Assembly (NCBI GenBank): GCA_025757645.1
Contig: CP107216.1
Span: 1,735,501-1,799,500 of the forward strand
Length of the DNA stretch: 64,000 nt
DNA from: Clostridiales bacterium
GTDB taxonomy: Bacteria; Bacillota; Clostridia; Oscillospirales; Oscillospiraceae
Reading direction: 5' to 3'
Shown: positions 24,340 through 31,958 of the stretch, piece by piece
Numbering within the stretch: position 1 is the first letter of the stretch
Layout: each line of letters begins with the position of its first letter
Program-made: the position numbers and the translations under genes
Notes under the pieces: generated by a model
What the model saw: the letters and a program-made list of their open reading frames with translations, nothing else
What the model was told of the DNA's origin: nothing
Databases searched by the model: none

Positions 24340-24368
24340 TTGACTTTTTTCAGGTTTAAGCGTACATT
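24340..24368 (+). promoter_or_regulatory. Lysogenic (CI) promoter
   Basis: TTGACT (24340-24345), 17-bp spacer, TACATT (24363-24368) on the plus strand. An operator-like AGGTTTAAG lies in the spacer, allowing autoregulation of the repressor. Confidence 0.65.
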
Positions 24369-24393
24369 ATGTAACTGAAATGAGGTGCTGCCC

Positions 24394-24783
24394 TTGAACA
24401 GCGAAATATTCTACGATAAAAAAATCTTCGCACAGAACCTTTGCCGTCTCATGAAAGAGAGCGGCGAAAGACAGACCGACATTGCAAAGCTGTTAAAAGT
24501 AAGCAAGTCTACTGTATCAGAATACTGCAAGGGGCAACAAATGCCCCGTATGGACAAAATCGAAATGCTCTCTATTCACTTCGGAGTCTCTAAGTCCGAA
24601 CTACTTGAATCAAGCGAGCTTACAGGCTCAACTTCGCCAAAGGATGCGCAACGGCCAGAGCGCAAAAACGTTGTCCGCATTGCCGGCCGCGACGGTTCTT
24701 ATGTCGAGAAGAATTTGAGCGACGAACAAGTCGCCGCTCTGAAAACGCTCATCGATCAGCTCCCGGAAGCCGATGACCTCTGA
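24394..24783 (+). CDS. CI-like XRE lysogeny repressor
   Basis: 129 residues. A TTG start at 24394, 6-7 nt after GAGGTG, fits better than the GTG that overlaps that site at 24385. Residues about 10-65 are an XRE helix-turn-helix (RQTDIAKLLKVSKSTVSEYC, then KGQQMPRMDKIEMLSIHFGV). The C-terminal 60 residues are a charged linker and short helix (LSDEQVAALKTLIDQLPEAD) with no LexA-type Ser/Lys protease. That is normal for repressors removed by ImmA, whose gene lies convergently next to it. Confidence 0.85.
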   Translation: MNSEIFYDKKIFAQNLCRLMKESGERQTDIAKLLKVSKSTVSEYCKGQQMPRMDKIEMLSIHFGVSKSELLESSELTGSTSPKDAQRPERKNVVRIAGRDGSYVEKNLSDEQVAALKTLIDQLPEADDL

Positions 24784-25324
24784 TATAATCTGCAAACTGA
24801 TCGTATACCAGCCGCTCGAGCGGTGAGGTCAAAAAGCGCTTCCGCCAGTAAAGCTCCTGCATGCGCGTCCAACGGAATTCGGCAGCCGCTCGGCTGATGT
24901 CGCACAGCCGCTCGATGTCCTCAGCCGACTGCACGCTGCACCCCCATAGCACACAGGCCGGGGCAAGCAGACGCGAGGCAAACACGTTGGCCGCCTGCTC
25001 GATGGGATTGTCGTCCGGGGCTGGCTCACGGCACACGAGGTCATACCGGCCGACGTGGCCCAGGATGATGTGGCCCAGCTCATGCGCGCAGGTAAAGCGC
25101 TGCCGCGCCGGGATCGCCAAGCTGGACACCATGATCGTCGGCGCGCCGCCGATGACGGTGGACATACCGTCGTTGTTGTCCCGCTCGGCCGGCGTATACC
25201 GCCGCACAGACACGCCCAGCGCCCGGCACACGCCGCTGATCTTGACCGGCAGCTCCGTCACCTTGCAGTCGATCAGGATGCGCCACGATGCATCGCGCGC
25301 GTCTTTGTAGTCTTGATAGTTCAC
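24749..25324 (-). CDS. ImmA/IrrE metallopeptidase
   Basis: 191 residues from the GTG at 25324, 8 nt from GGAGG; the ATG at 25330 is only 2 nt from that site. The zinc motif FTCAHELGHIILGH is clear, followed by NPIEQAANVFASRLLAPACV. ImmA peptidases cleave the phage or ICE repressor and so trigger induction. Unusually, it is encoded on the opposite strand and its 3' end overlaps the repressor gene by 35 nt. Confidence 0.88.
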   Translation of the reverse strand: MNYQDYKDARDASWRILIDCKVTELPVKISGVCRALGVSVRRYTPAERDNNDGMSTVIGGAPTIMVSSLAIPARQRFTCAHELGHIILGHVGRYDLVCREPAPDDNPIEQAANVFASRLLAPACVLWGCSVQSAEDIERLCDISRAAAEFRWTRMQELYWRKRFLTSPLERLVYDQFADYIRGHRLPGADR

Positions 25325-25478
25325 TTCCATCGCCTCCGCGCTTATTATGCGCAGGGGCGGCGGCGTAGCACAGTCCCTTTTATCGTACATCAAAGAAAGA
25401 ATAGACATTTAGACCATAAAATGATAAAATTGGTTTAAATCGTTGTAAAGCGAAAGCAGATAAAAGGGGTGGAGTGTC

Positions 25479-26282
25479 ATGAGTTTTTGGTTTAAAAAAC
25501 GCAAAAAAGCTTCAGCGGCAGCGCCAATTCCGAAGCATCCGGGTGAATATGCTCAAGATTGCAATCAAAGCCTCCTCAAGGATGGACGATATGATCCAAC
25601 TCGCGTTTCCAGCCATGAAAATGACGTGGTTAAAGAAGTGATTTTGGCATCTCGAAAAAAATATTCACGTCCATATCAAGGAATTGGCCTTGCAGTGGAG
25701 ACTTATTCCGTTATCTACAAGCCGAGATATATCTTGTATGAATATATAGTCCAGAAATACGGTCACTCAAGTAGTGTTTTTGATGTTCTCGCAACCGCCA
25801 TAGCATACAAAGAAAAGGGCGCCGCCTATAGACGCCTCTCACTCCAATATTTTCAGTTGTTCTTCCAAAGCGCATCAAGTGCTGACATTGCAAAGCTACC
25901 ACGGTCATACCCGCTCTGGTCTATTTACAATATGATGTCAGACCTATATGAAAGCACTTACGACCTAGAAAGCGCGCTCGATTACGCAAAAAAAGCCGCA
26001 GCAGAAAAGCGGCGGCTTAATTTCATTTCTCCATACGACGTTACGCATACAGGAAAAATTCTGTTGAAAATGCGTCCTGAACTTGCGGTTGACTATTTTG
26101 CGGAATGCCTCAATGATTCAAATCTTAAACAATTCAAGACCATTATCCAGGAATCGCTTGACGACGCAAAGGACAAGGAAAAAAGAGGGTACATATACAA
26201 ACCACGCCGCAAAATTATTGAACCTGATCAATTCGACATCGAAATTCAGAATCTTGTGCGTGAACGATACATCAATTTGTAA
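25479..26282 (+). CDS. Unknown accessory protein (267 residues)
   Basis: Not recognised. The N-terminus is short and basic (MSFWFKKRKKASAAAPIPKH). The remainder looks all-helical and possibly repeat-like (EYIVQKYGHSSSVFDVLATA, YESTYDLESALDYAKKAAAE). A GGGGTGGAG site precedes the ATG. The gene is clearly AT-richer than the phage core and lies in the gap between immA and the integrase, a common site for lysogenic-conversion and anti-phage genes. Function cannot be assigned. Confidence 0.6.
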   Translation: MSFWFKKRKKASAAAPIPKHPGEYAQDCNQSLLKDGRYDPTRVSSHENDVVKEVILASRKKYSRPYQGIGLAVETYSVIYKPRYILYEYIVQKYGHSSSVFDVLATAIAYKEKGAAYRRLSLQYFQLFFQSASSADIAKLPRSYPLWSIYNMMSDLYESTYDLESALDYAKKAAAEKRRLNFISPYDVTHTGKILLKMRPELAVDYFAECLNDSNLKQFKTIIQESLDDAKDKEKRGYIYKPRRKIIEPDQFDIEIQNLVRERYINL

Positions 26283-26295
26283 GATGGTGGCACGC

Positions 26296-26457
26296 ATGCA
26301 GGCAGAAATCTATAGCATCATGTACCGCATGATCCACAAATACGGCTGGAATTGGGGCACCACGCGCGGCCTCATCAATCGCCGGTTCGGCACGAACTAT
26401 ACCGCCGATGAATTGAAAGAGCTGTACAGGCGGTATTTCTTGTCTAAGAGAAAATGA
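26296..26457 (+). CDS. Small basic protein, function unknown
   Basis: 53 residues from the ATG at 26296, which has a GGTGG site; an upstream ATG at 26284 has none. The sequence is helical and basic (MYRMIHKYGWNWGTTRGLIN, then NRRFGTNYTADELKELYRRY) and may be a small DNA-binding or excision-related protein. It begins 13 nt after the stop at 26282, so it is probably cotranscribed with the 25479-26282 gene. Confidence 0.5.
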   Translation: MQAEIYSIMYRMIHKYGWNWGTTRGLINRRFGTNYTADELKELYRRYFLSKRK

Positions 26458-26460
26458 AAA

Positions 26461-26496
26461 AGTGCTTGCGCACAATTAACGGCACAAGCACTCTTT
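26461..26496 (+). terminator. Rho-independent terminator
   Basis: Stem AGTGCTTG / CAAGCACT followed by CTTTCC on the plus strand, just after the 53-residue gene. The remaining gap to 26651 is AT-rich and probably holds the promoter of the DUF3825 gene (a TATACT near 26630). Confidence 0.65.
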
Positions 26497-26651
26497 CCAC
26501 CAAATAAAAATCTCTTCAAAAACAAATAACTCCTAGCCAAATTCCTTACACAGAATTATGGCTAAGCGTATTATATGCACAATGAGCGTAAAAAGTCAAC
26601 ATTTTTATCAGTTAAATTATTGGTATTATACTAAATTTTATGGAGTAACTT

Positions 26652-27467
26652 ATGGAACTATCTATTACTAACGATTTATTTCAATTTGCCTTCTGCGGCA
26701 CGAAAGATCAGTGGTACAAAAAGCTAGACAGACTTGCCCAGCTTGCTTTGCCCGAAAAATGGTCTTACCGAAATCCACTGCCCACAGGCCAGAACCAGAA
26801 AACCCCTATACTAGAAAATTATATTCTACACACTTTTAAGCGGCTCGCATTTGAGTACGAGCAAGCTGAAACCGACCAAGAGCGAGAAGAAATATTTTCA
26901 GTTGTTGGAGACAAGCTCTGTTTTAACACTGGACTGTTTACAACAACATACGAAACGATTTATGCAGCTTTCCAGAAAAATAGAGTTCCAGGGAAAGAAC
27001 CATGGTATTTAACGTGCTTTTCTGATACTGGCGACCCTTTTTTCAGAGATTTCTTGCATCTTCCACGTCGCGCACAGTATTTTTCAAAAATCAGCGAGCT
27101 AATTTATGATACAAACGCCGAGCTTCGTGTCAACACTGCACACATACTACAAAACGACCGAAATCGCGAACGCCTCCCAGAATCCTTAAATGATTCCCCG
27201 TACCTAACAACTCTATTTAACGGTGCTGTTGATCTTGCAAAGAAAAAAATCGAAGCAAATTACAAAGCAGCAGTTCCTCAGTTCTACGATAATCAACTCT
27301 GCTTTCTGCTTCCTATATGCCTAACAAACATGGATAACGCAGATCTTTCCCTCGCCGTTAGATGGCATGATGGTTACTATACGGGTCACACATGCCTAAC
27401 CCTCGACATGGCCTATAATAATGCCAGACTAATCGCGTGCCCGAATAGCGAGTGGCTCAAGCCCTGA
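26652..27467 (+). CDS. DUF3825 domain protein
   Basis: 271 residues resembling DUF3825: LENYILHTFKRLAFEYEQAE, a LCFNTGLFTTTYETIYAAF block, then PWYLTCFSDTGDPFFRDF, and a conserved-looking C-terminus (LSLAVRWHDGYYTGHTCLTL). The family has no settled function. The gene is strongly AT-rich, has its own upstream region and ends 61 nt before the integrase start. This is the pattern of an acquired cargo gene, perhaps host defence (inference). Confidence 0.65.
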   Translation: MELSITNDLFQFAFCGTKDQWYKKLDRLAQLALPEKWSYRNPLPTGQNQKTPILENYILHTFKRLAFEYEQAETDQEREEIFSVVGDKLCFNTGLFTTTYETIYAAFQKNRVPGKEPWYLTCFSDTGDPFFRDFLHLPRRAQYFSKISELIYDTNAELRVNTAHILQNDRNRERLPESLNDSPYLTTLFNGAVDLAKKKIEANYKAAVPQFYDNQLCFLLPICLTNMDNADLSLAVRWHDGYYTGHTCLTLDMAYNNARLIACPNSEWLKP

Positions 27468-27528
27468 TTCCACTATGGTGCATTGCGCCATGATGAAAAT
27501 CAGATTCCGTATAGCAAGGAGGAATACC

Positions 27529-28578
27529 ATGAAAGTCCCCGAGCCGCGAAAATTGAAAAGTGGAACATGGTTTATCCAGATGCGGCTCGGCGGCGAGAGC
27601 ATACCGGTATCCGCCCCGACGCGGACGGAGTGCATCAAACAGGCGGAAAAAATCAAAGCCGACTACCGCAACGGGCAGCGCCTCCCCTGCAAGAGCACGC
27701 AAACGCTGGAGCAGTGTGTGACGGCGTACATCGACGCCAAGCGCGGCGTGCTGTCGCCGTCAACGATACGAGAGTACAAATCCATGGCGCGGAATCGGTT
27801 CACCGCGCAAATGAAAAAACCAGTCCGTGAGATCACGAACTGGCAGGCGATTGTGAGCGCAGAGGCAAAAAGCGTGAAACCGAAGACGCTGAAAAATGCG
27901 TGGATGATGGTGGCGGCCGCGCTGAAATTCGGCGGGTGCGACGTGCCCAAGGTAACGCTGCCGCAAGTGCCGCCGAACGAACGCCAATGGCTAGACCCAG
28001 AGCAAATCAGGGTATTCGTGGCGGACGTTGCAAACGAGCCGTTTGCCATTCCCGCGCTGCTGGCGCTGCACGGCCTCCGCCGCTCGGAGATCATGGCGGT
28101 TAACTGGTCGGACATAGACCTGACCGCAAAGACGATCCGCGTATCCGGTGCGGTCGTCATCGGCGAGGATCAGCGGCCGCAGCAAAAGGCATCCAACAAA
28201 AACCGATCTTCCACGCGCACAATCCCTATCATGATACCGGAGCTGCTGGCCGCGCTGGAGGCCGTCGAGGACAAGTCCGGGCCGGTCGTGCACTGTAACC
28301 CGAACACGATTTACCACCAGATCAACCGCGTGTGCGCGCGCAATGGGCTGCCGCAGGTCGGAACGCACGGGCTTCGGCACAGCTTCGCGTCGCTGGGGTA
28401 TCACCTCGGCGTGCCGGAGCTGGAAATGATGCAGCTTGGCGGATGGGCAGACAACCAGACCATGATACGCATTTATACGCACATCGCAAACGCTGACCGG
28501 GTCAAGGCAGAAAACGCTATGACCGGATTTTTTACGCAAAATGCTAACAAAAATGCTAACCGCAAGCAAAAAACGTAG
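27529..28578 (+). CDS. Tyrosine-type phage integrase
   Basis: 349 residues from the ATG at 27529, behind AAGGAGG. An Arm-type N-terminus (SGTWFIQMRLGGESIPVSAP), a SAM-like core-binding domain (about 60-150) and the catalytic domain are visible. Catalytic residues: Arg in ALHGLRRSE, HxxR in GTHGLRHSF, a GGWAD motif, and the nucleophile Tyr in MIRIYTHIAN. It directs integration into the tRNA-Gly gene whose 3' end begins 30 nt downstream. Confidence 0.95.
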   Translation: MKVPEPRKLKSGTWFIQMRLGGESIPVSAPTRTECIKQAEKIKADYRNGQRLPCKSTQTLEQCVTAYIDAKRGVLSPSTIREYKSMARNRFTAQMKKPVREITNWQAIVSAEAKSVKPKTLKNAWMMVAAALKFGGCDVPKVTLPQVPPNERQWLDPEQIRVFVADVANEPFAIPALLALHGLRRSEIMAVNWSDIDLTAKTIRVSGAVVIGEDQRPQQKASNKNRSSTRTIPIMIPELLAALEAVEDKSGPVVHCNPNTIYHQINRVCARNGLPQVGTHGLRHSFASLGYHLGVPELEMMQLGGWADNQTMIRIYTHIANADRVKAENAMTGFFTQNANKNANRKQKT

Positions 28579-28607
28579 TGTTTTCAATGGTTTTGCGATG
28601 CTTTTCA

Positions 28608-28635
28608 GCGGGTTCGATTCCCGTATCCCGCTCCA
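28608..28635 (+). other. attR: 3' end of tRNA-Gly gene
   Basis: The 28 nt are a canonical T-arm (GCGGG-TTCGATT-CCCGT), an acceptor 3' strand ATCCCGC, discriminator T and CCA. The acceptor GCGGGAT pairing and U73 fit tRNA-Gly. The 5' part of a tRNA is absent, so this is the duplicated attachment-site copy left at the integrase end. The intact gene should lie at the other prophage boundary, left of this window. Confidence 0.85.
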
Positions 28636-28638
28636 GTA

Positions 28639-28673
28639 GCCGCTGCGGAGGGATCTCTGCGGCGGCATTTTTT
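28639..28673 (+). terminator. Terminator of the original tRNA-Gly transcript
   Basis: GCCGC / GCGGC stem with an internal loop, followed by six T, starting 3 nt after the tRNA CCA. Confidence 0.6.
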
Positions 28674-28685
28674 GCCATGACCTTG

Positions 28686-28717
28686 AAAAAGCCTGACGCA
28701 ATCTGCGTCAGGCTTTT
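28686..28717 (-). terminator. Bidirectional terminator
   Basis: Stem AAAAGCCTGACGCA / TGCGTCAGGCTTTT, directly downstream of the YwaF-like gene and of the prophage end. Confidence 0.85.
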
Positions 28718-28720
28718 CGT

Positions 28721-29488
28721 TTATCCCGCAGCAGCCCGCCGTGCACGGTGCGCATCCAGCTTGGAAAACACCAAGCAGACCAGCCCCATATAGACAAAGA
28801 GAATGGCAAGCGCCGGAAGCTCATACAAAAACGGCACCGGTATCCACTTCCAGAGCAGGTTCAGGATACTGACGTCTATGTCCTGCCCGAACGCGAAGAA
28901 ATAATTTGCCTGCGGACAAACGGTGTGCCGCAGCAGCAGGTCCACAAGGAATGCCGCAAATGCAGTCGTCAAAAGCGCCCCTGTGACGCCCGGCAGATCC
29001 TTCAGCCGAGGCCGGTAAAAGCCCAGTGTTGTCAGGCTGAACCCGCAGATTAGGATCAGCATGTGCGTGATATAATATCCCAGCATCCGCGGCAGCCACA
29101 GAGAGTAGCCAACAAACGGCGCCTCCGGAAACACAAGCGCCATGAGCGCACCGAGCGGCGCGACGAAAAAGGCAAACCCGAGCAAGGAGCGCCGGTGCGT
29201 CAGGATGCCGATTGGGATCAGGAACATGTTGATATTGCAGAGCTGCAGCGGCAGCTCGTTGAACCAGTTGAACCGGTCGAGCCCCGACGCCTGCAAAAAC
29301 TGCACATCCCGGGACAAAAAGCCTTTATAGACGAAAAATCCGATGATGTTCACTGCACACAGCGCGATAAGCACGGCGGCACGGCAGCGCTCCGACCGGC
29401 CGCGCAGCAGAGCCCACAGCAGCACGACCGCTCCGGCGGCAAACGCAAGGAGCAGCAGATAGGCAGCATTAAACGGTCGTATGATCAT
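28721..29488 (-). CDS. YwaF / TIGR02206-like integral membrane protein
   Basis: 255 residues with about seven hydrophobic spans and the family signature ELPLQLCNINMFLIPIG after the second span. Start chosen at the ATG 8 nt after GAGGAGG. It overlaps the PAP2 gene by 20 nt, suggesting a two-gene membrane operon. The function of the family is unknown. Confidence 0.8.
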   Translation of the reverse strand: MIIRPFNAAYLLLLAFAAGAVVLLWALLRGRSERCRAAVLIALCAVNIIGFFVYKGFLSRDVQFLQASGLDRFNWFNELPLQLCNINMFLIPIGILTHRRSLLGFAFFVAPLGALMALVFPEAPFVGYSLWLPRMLGYYITHMLILICGFSLTTLGFYRPRLKDLPGVTGALLTTAFAAFLVDLLLRHTVCPQANYFFAFGQDIDVSILNLLWKWIPVPFLYELPALAILFVYMGLVCLVFSKLDAHRARRAAAG

Positions 29489-30113
29489 GGTGAGACCTCC
29501 TCTTGGAAAACAGATACGTTGTCAGCGAATGCGCGGCCACGGCAAGTGCGCAGCCGGCGATGAGATCCGCCGCAGAGTGCTGCTTGACCAGCAGTGTGGA
29601 CAGGCAGATCAAAATGACCAATACAGCGGACGCCAGACGCAGCCGCTTGCGCGCACGCAGCGGCGGCATGCGAAACGTCGCCAGATGCATGACCAGCGCC
29701 TCATAGCAGTGCAGGCTCGGAAACACGTTGACCGGCGCATCGTTAGCATAGATCAGGCGGCACAGCGCACGAGCCAAGCCGGGCCCCGCTGCGCTCGGGC
29801 GAAAATCCACACACGTCGGATAAAGCACAAACACGGCCGCACAGACAAACGCACCCGAAAACAGCGCCGCCACCTGCCGGTAAAACACATCCCTGGCCCG
29901 GAAACAGGCCCAGAGCATGCACCCCGGCACATAGAAATACCACAAAACATAAAACACGATAAAGCCCGGCCAAAACGGAAGCCAGTCATCGAGCGGCAAA
30001 TGCACGACATGATACCGCAGCCCGAGGTGCTGCGACACGAAATAAAAAACCGACAGCGCACCGAAGAGCAGAAACCAGAGCGCGTGCCTGTATTTTTGAA
30101 ACAACGACTGCAT
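29469..30113 (-). CDS. PAP2-family membrane phosphatase
   Basis: 214 residues from the ATG at 30113 (AGGAGG site); an upstream in-frame ATG at 30179 has none. Several transmembrane spans are present, plus the PAP2 motifs NVFPSLHCYEALVMHLATF (catalytic His) and LLVKQHSAADLIAGCALAVA (second catalytic His). It resembles the inositolphosphotransferase/Aur1-like branch. It probably acts on lipid phosphates in the membrane. Confidence 0.8.
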   Translation of the reverse strand: MQSLFQKYRHALWFLLFGALSVFYFVSQHLGLRYHVVHLPLDDWLPFWPGFIVFYVLWYFYVPGCMLWACFRARDVFYRQVAALFSGAFVCAAVFVLYPTCVDFRPSAAGPGLARALCRLIYANDAPVNVFPSLHCYEALVMHLATFRMPPLRARKRLRLASAVLVILICLSTLLVKQHSAADLIAGCALAVAAHSLTTYLFSKRRSHHDHTTV

Positions 30114-30223
30114 CGTCCGCCCTCCTTTGCGTGAGGCAGTATAACACACCACGGCACCTTTGTGCGGGGATTCGGCCATGTTTCACATCTTAATTCGACA
30201 AAGTGCGCAAAAACACACGACAT

Positions 30224-30253
30224 AAGGCCCGAAGCCGATGGCTCCGGGCCTTT
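30224..30253 (-). terminator. Terminator after asnA
   Basis: Stem AAGGCCC(GGAGCC)...GGGCCTT, immediately downstream of the asnA stop in the minus direction. Confidence 0.75.
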
Positions 30254-30267
30254 GCATAGAAACGTAT

Positions 30268-31281
30268 TTACAGCAGCAGGATGCCGGCCCGCTCACAGGC
30301 GGCGGTCGTCTCGTCGTCCCAGACAGACGCCTGCACCTCACCGATATGTGCCTTGCCGAGCAGCAGCATGGACAGGCGCGACTGGCCGATGCCGCCGCCG
30401 ATCGTCGGCGGTAGCTGGCCTGCCAGCAGCATCTTGTGATAGGTCCGCTCGCGGCGGTCGTCACAGCCGGCAATGGTCAGCTGACGATCCAGACTCTCGG
30501 GATCGACACGGATGCCCATGGACGAGAGCTCAAACGCGCAGTCGAGCAGCTCGTTCCAGAACAGGATATCGCCGTTCATCGTCCAGTCGTCATAGTCCGG
30601 CGAGCGGCCGTCGTGCGGCTTGCCGGAGCGCAGCGCGCCGCCGATGCCGATGATGAACGTCGTGTGGTGCTCGCGCACGAAGGCGTGCTCGCGTTCCTTC
30701 GGCGTCAGGTCCGGATAACGATCTTCCAGCTCCTGCGCCGTGACAAACGTCACCTGGCGCTCCAGCTCCGGCAGCACCTGAAGCTGCGGATAAATCGCGC
30801 GCATGGTGCGCTGCGTGTCACAGACAGCGGCAACGATATCCATGACCGTCGACTTGAGATAGTCCAGATTCCGGTCGCTGCTCTCAATGATTTTTTCCCA
30901 GTCCCACTGATCGACGTAGACCGAGTGCAGATTGTCGAGCACATCCTCGTCGCGGCGGATGGCGTTCATGTCGGTATAAAAGCCCTTGCCGGGATAGAAA
31001 TCATAGCGGTGGAGCGCCATGCGCTTCCACTTGGCGAGCGACTGGACGACCTGCGCCTCCTTGCCAGCCTGGGGAATATCGAACAAAACCGGGCGCTCGT
31101 AGCCGTTGAGATTGTCGTTCAGGCCGCTGGCCTCTTCCAGAAACAGCGGCGCCGAAACGCGAAACAGATTCAGCTTCGCGGCGAGCTGATCCTCAAACAG
31201 ACGTTTGAGCAGGCCGATGGCCTTCTGCGTGTCATAAACGCCGAGCAGGCTCTTATAGCCCTCGGGGATGTAGGTGTTCAT
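30268..31281 (-). CDS. asnA: Aspartate--ammonia ligase
   Basis: 337 residues, the usual length of AsnA (about 330). It makes asparagine from aspartate, ammonia and ATP with a class II aminoacyl-tRNA-synthetase-like fold. Seen: SAPLFLEEASGLNDNLNGYE, the HSVYVDQWDWEKII segment, and GGGIGQSRLSMLLLGKAHIG near the C-terminus (motif 3 region). The start overlaps the DUF4364 stop as ATGA. Confidence 0.95.
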   Translation of the reverse strand: MNTYIPEGYKSLLGVYDTQKAIGLLKRLFEDQLAAKLNLFRVSAPLFLEEASGLNDNLNGYERPVLFDIPQAGKEAQVVQSLAKWKRMALHRYDFYPGKGFYTDMNAIRRDEDVLDNLHSVYVDQWDWEKIIESSDRNLDYLKSTVMDIVAAVCDTQRTMRAIYPQLQVLPELERQVTFVTAQELEDRYPDLTPKEREHAFVREHHTTFIIGIGGALRSGKPHDGRSPDYDDWTMNGDILFWNELLDCAFELSSMGIRVDPESLDRQLTIAGCDDRRERTYHKMLLAGQLPPTIGGGIGQSRLSMLLLGKAHIGEVQASVWDDETTAACERAGILLL

Positions 31282-31814
31282 GCTTTGTTTTCCTCGCTTT
31301 CTGTGAGCATACGCACGAGCGTCTGATAGACATCCTCCGCGTGTGCCTTAAAATAGTGCTCCATCGTGCGCGCCTGCGCCTCGTCGGCAGCCAGCAGCTG
31401 CATGGAAACGATCCGGCCGATCCCGTCCGAAAGCGAGAGATGCACATTGCACCCGCCCTCCGGCGTGTTCGTATGCTGCGCGACGATCATGGCGGCGCGG
31501 CGCATCTGCTCGGCGATCGGCTCCGTGACGCGGTCGGCCTTCATGCGCACGGAGTACGGCAGACTGCTGGCGACCTCCCTGACATTGCGGCTGCCCTTTT
31601 CCGTGATGCGGTACTTGCCGCCCTCTTCCGTGATGTGCGCCGTATCCACCAAATCCGCAAGACAGTCAGCGTAATCAAAATAGCCGATGCCGTTGTCGCA
31701 GAAAACGAGGTCGGACAACGTCTGCGCATCCACCGCCGCGGGTAAATGATTCAAAATGTAGAGGATGAGGATCTTAATGTCGAGTTTCTCGTGAATGAAA
31801 CCGAGCCCTTCCAT
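31278..31814 (-). CDS. DUF4364 family protein
   Basis: 178 residues matching DUF4364, a clostridial winged-helix-like family: HEKLDIKILILYILNHLPAA, FDYADCLADLVDTAHI, YRITEKGSRNVREVASSLPY. Probably a DNA-binding regulator, cotranscribed with asnA from the promoter at 31844-31872. Confidence 0.85.
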   Translation of the reverse strand: MEGLGFIHEKLDIKILILYILNHLPAAVDAQTLSDLVFCDNGIGYFDYADCLADLVDTAHITEEGGKYRITEKGSRNVREVASSLPYSVRMKADRVTEPIAEQMRRAAMIVAQHTNTPEGGCNVHLSLSDGIGRIVSMQLLAADEAQARTMEHYFKAHAEDVYQTLVRMLTESEENKA

Positions 31815-31843
31815 GGCGCACCTCCCATATGGGATAATAATAT

Positions 31844-31872
31844 ATTATAACGCGGAAAGCGTTTTGTGTAAA
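31844..31872 (-). promoter_or_regulatory. Promoter of DUF4364-asnA
   Basis: TTTACA, 17-bp spacer, TATAAT on the minus strand. The -35 box overlaps a palindromic AAAGCGCTTT, which could be an operator; it misses the CcpA cre consensus by one base of spacing. Confidence 0.75.
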
Positions 31873-31958
31873 GCGCTTTCAAAAGGAATCACATCGAAAA
31901 CCGCCACGCATACACTGTTACTGAAGCGTGCTTCAATCTGATGCCAGGAGGTTATGAA

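Noticed and set aside
28560..28607. Complete tRNA gene at the integrase end
   Set aside because: Upstream of the T-arm there is no anticodon or D-arm and no matching 5' acceptor strand; only the 3' end is present.
1..28640. Insertion sequences or transposase genes in the prophage
   Set aside because: No transposase motifs; the only recombinase is the tyrosine integrase, and the HUH protein resembles Rep ORF2/G2P rather than an IS200/IS605 TnpA.
31860..31876. CcpA cre site in the DUF4364-asnA promoter
   Set aside because: The palindrome TGAAAGCGCTTTACA has one base too many to fit the cre consensus; kept only as a possible operator.
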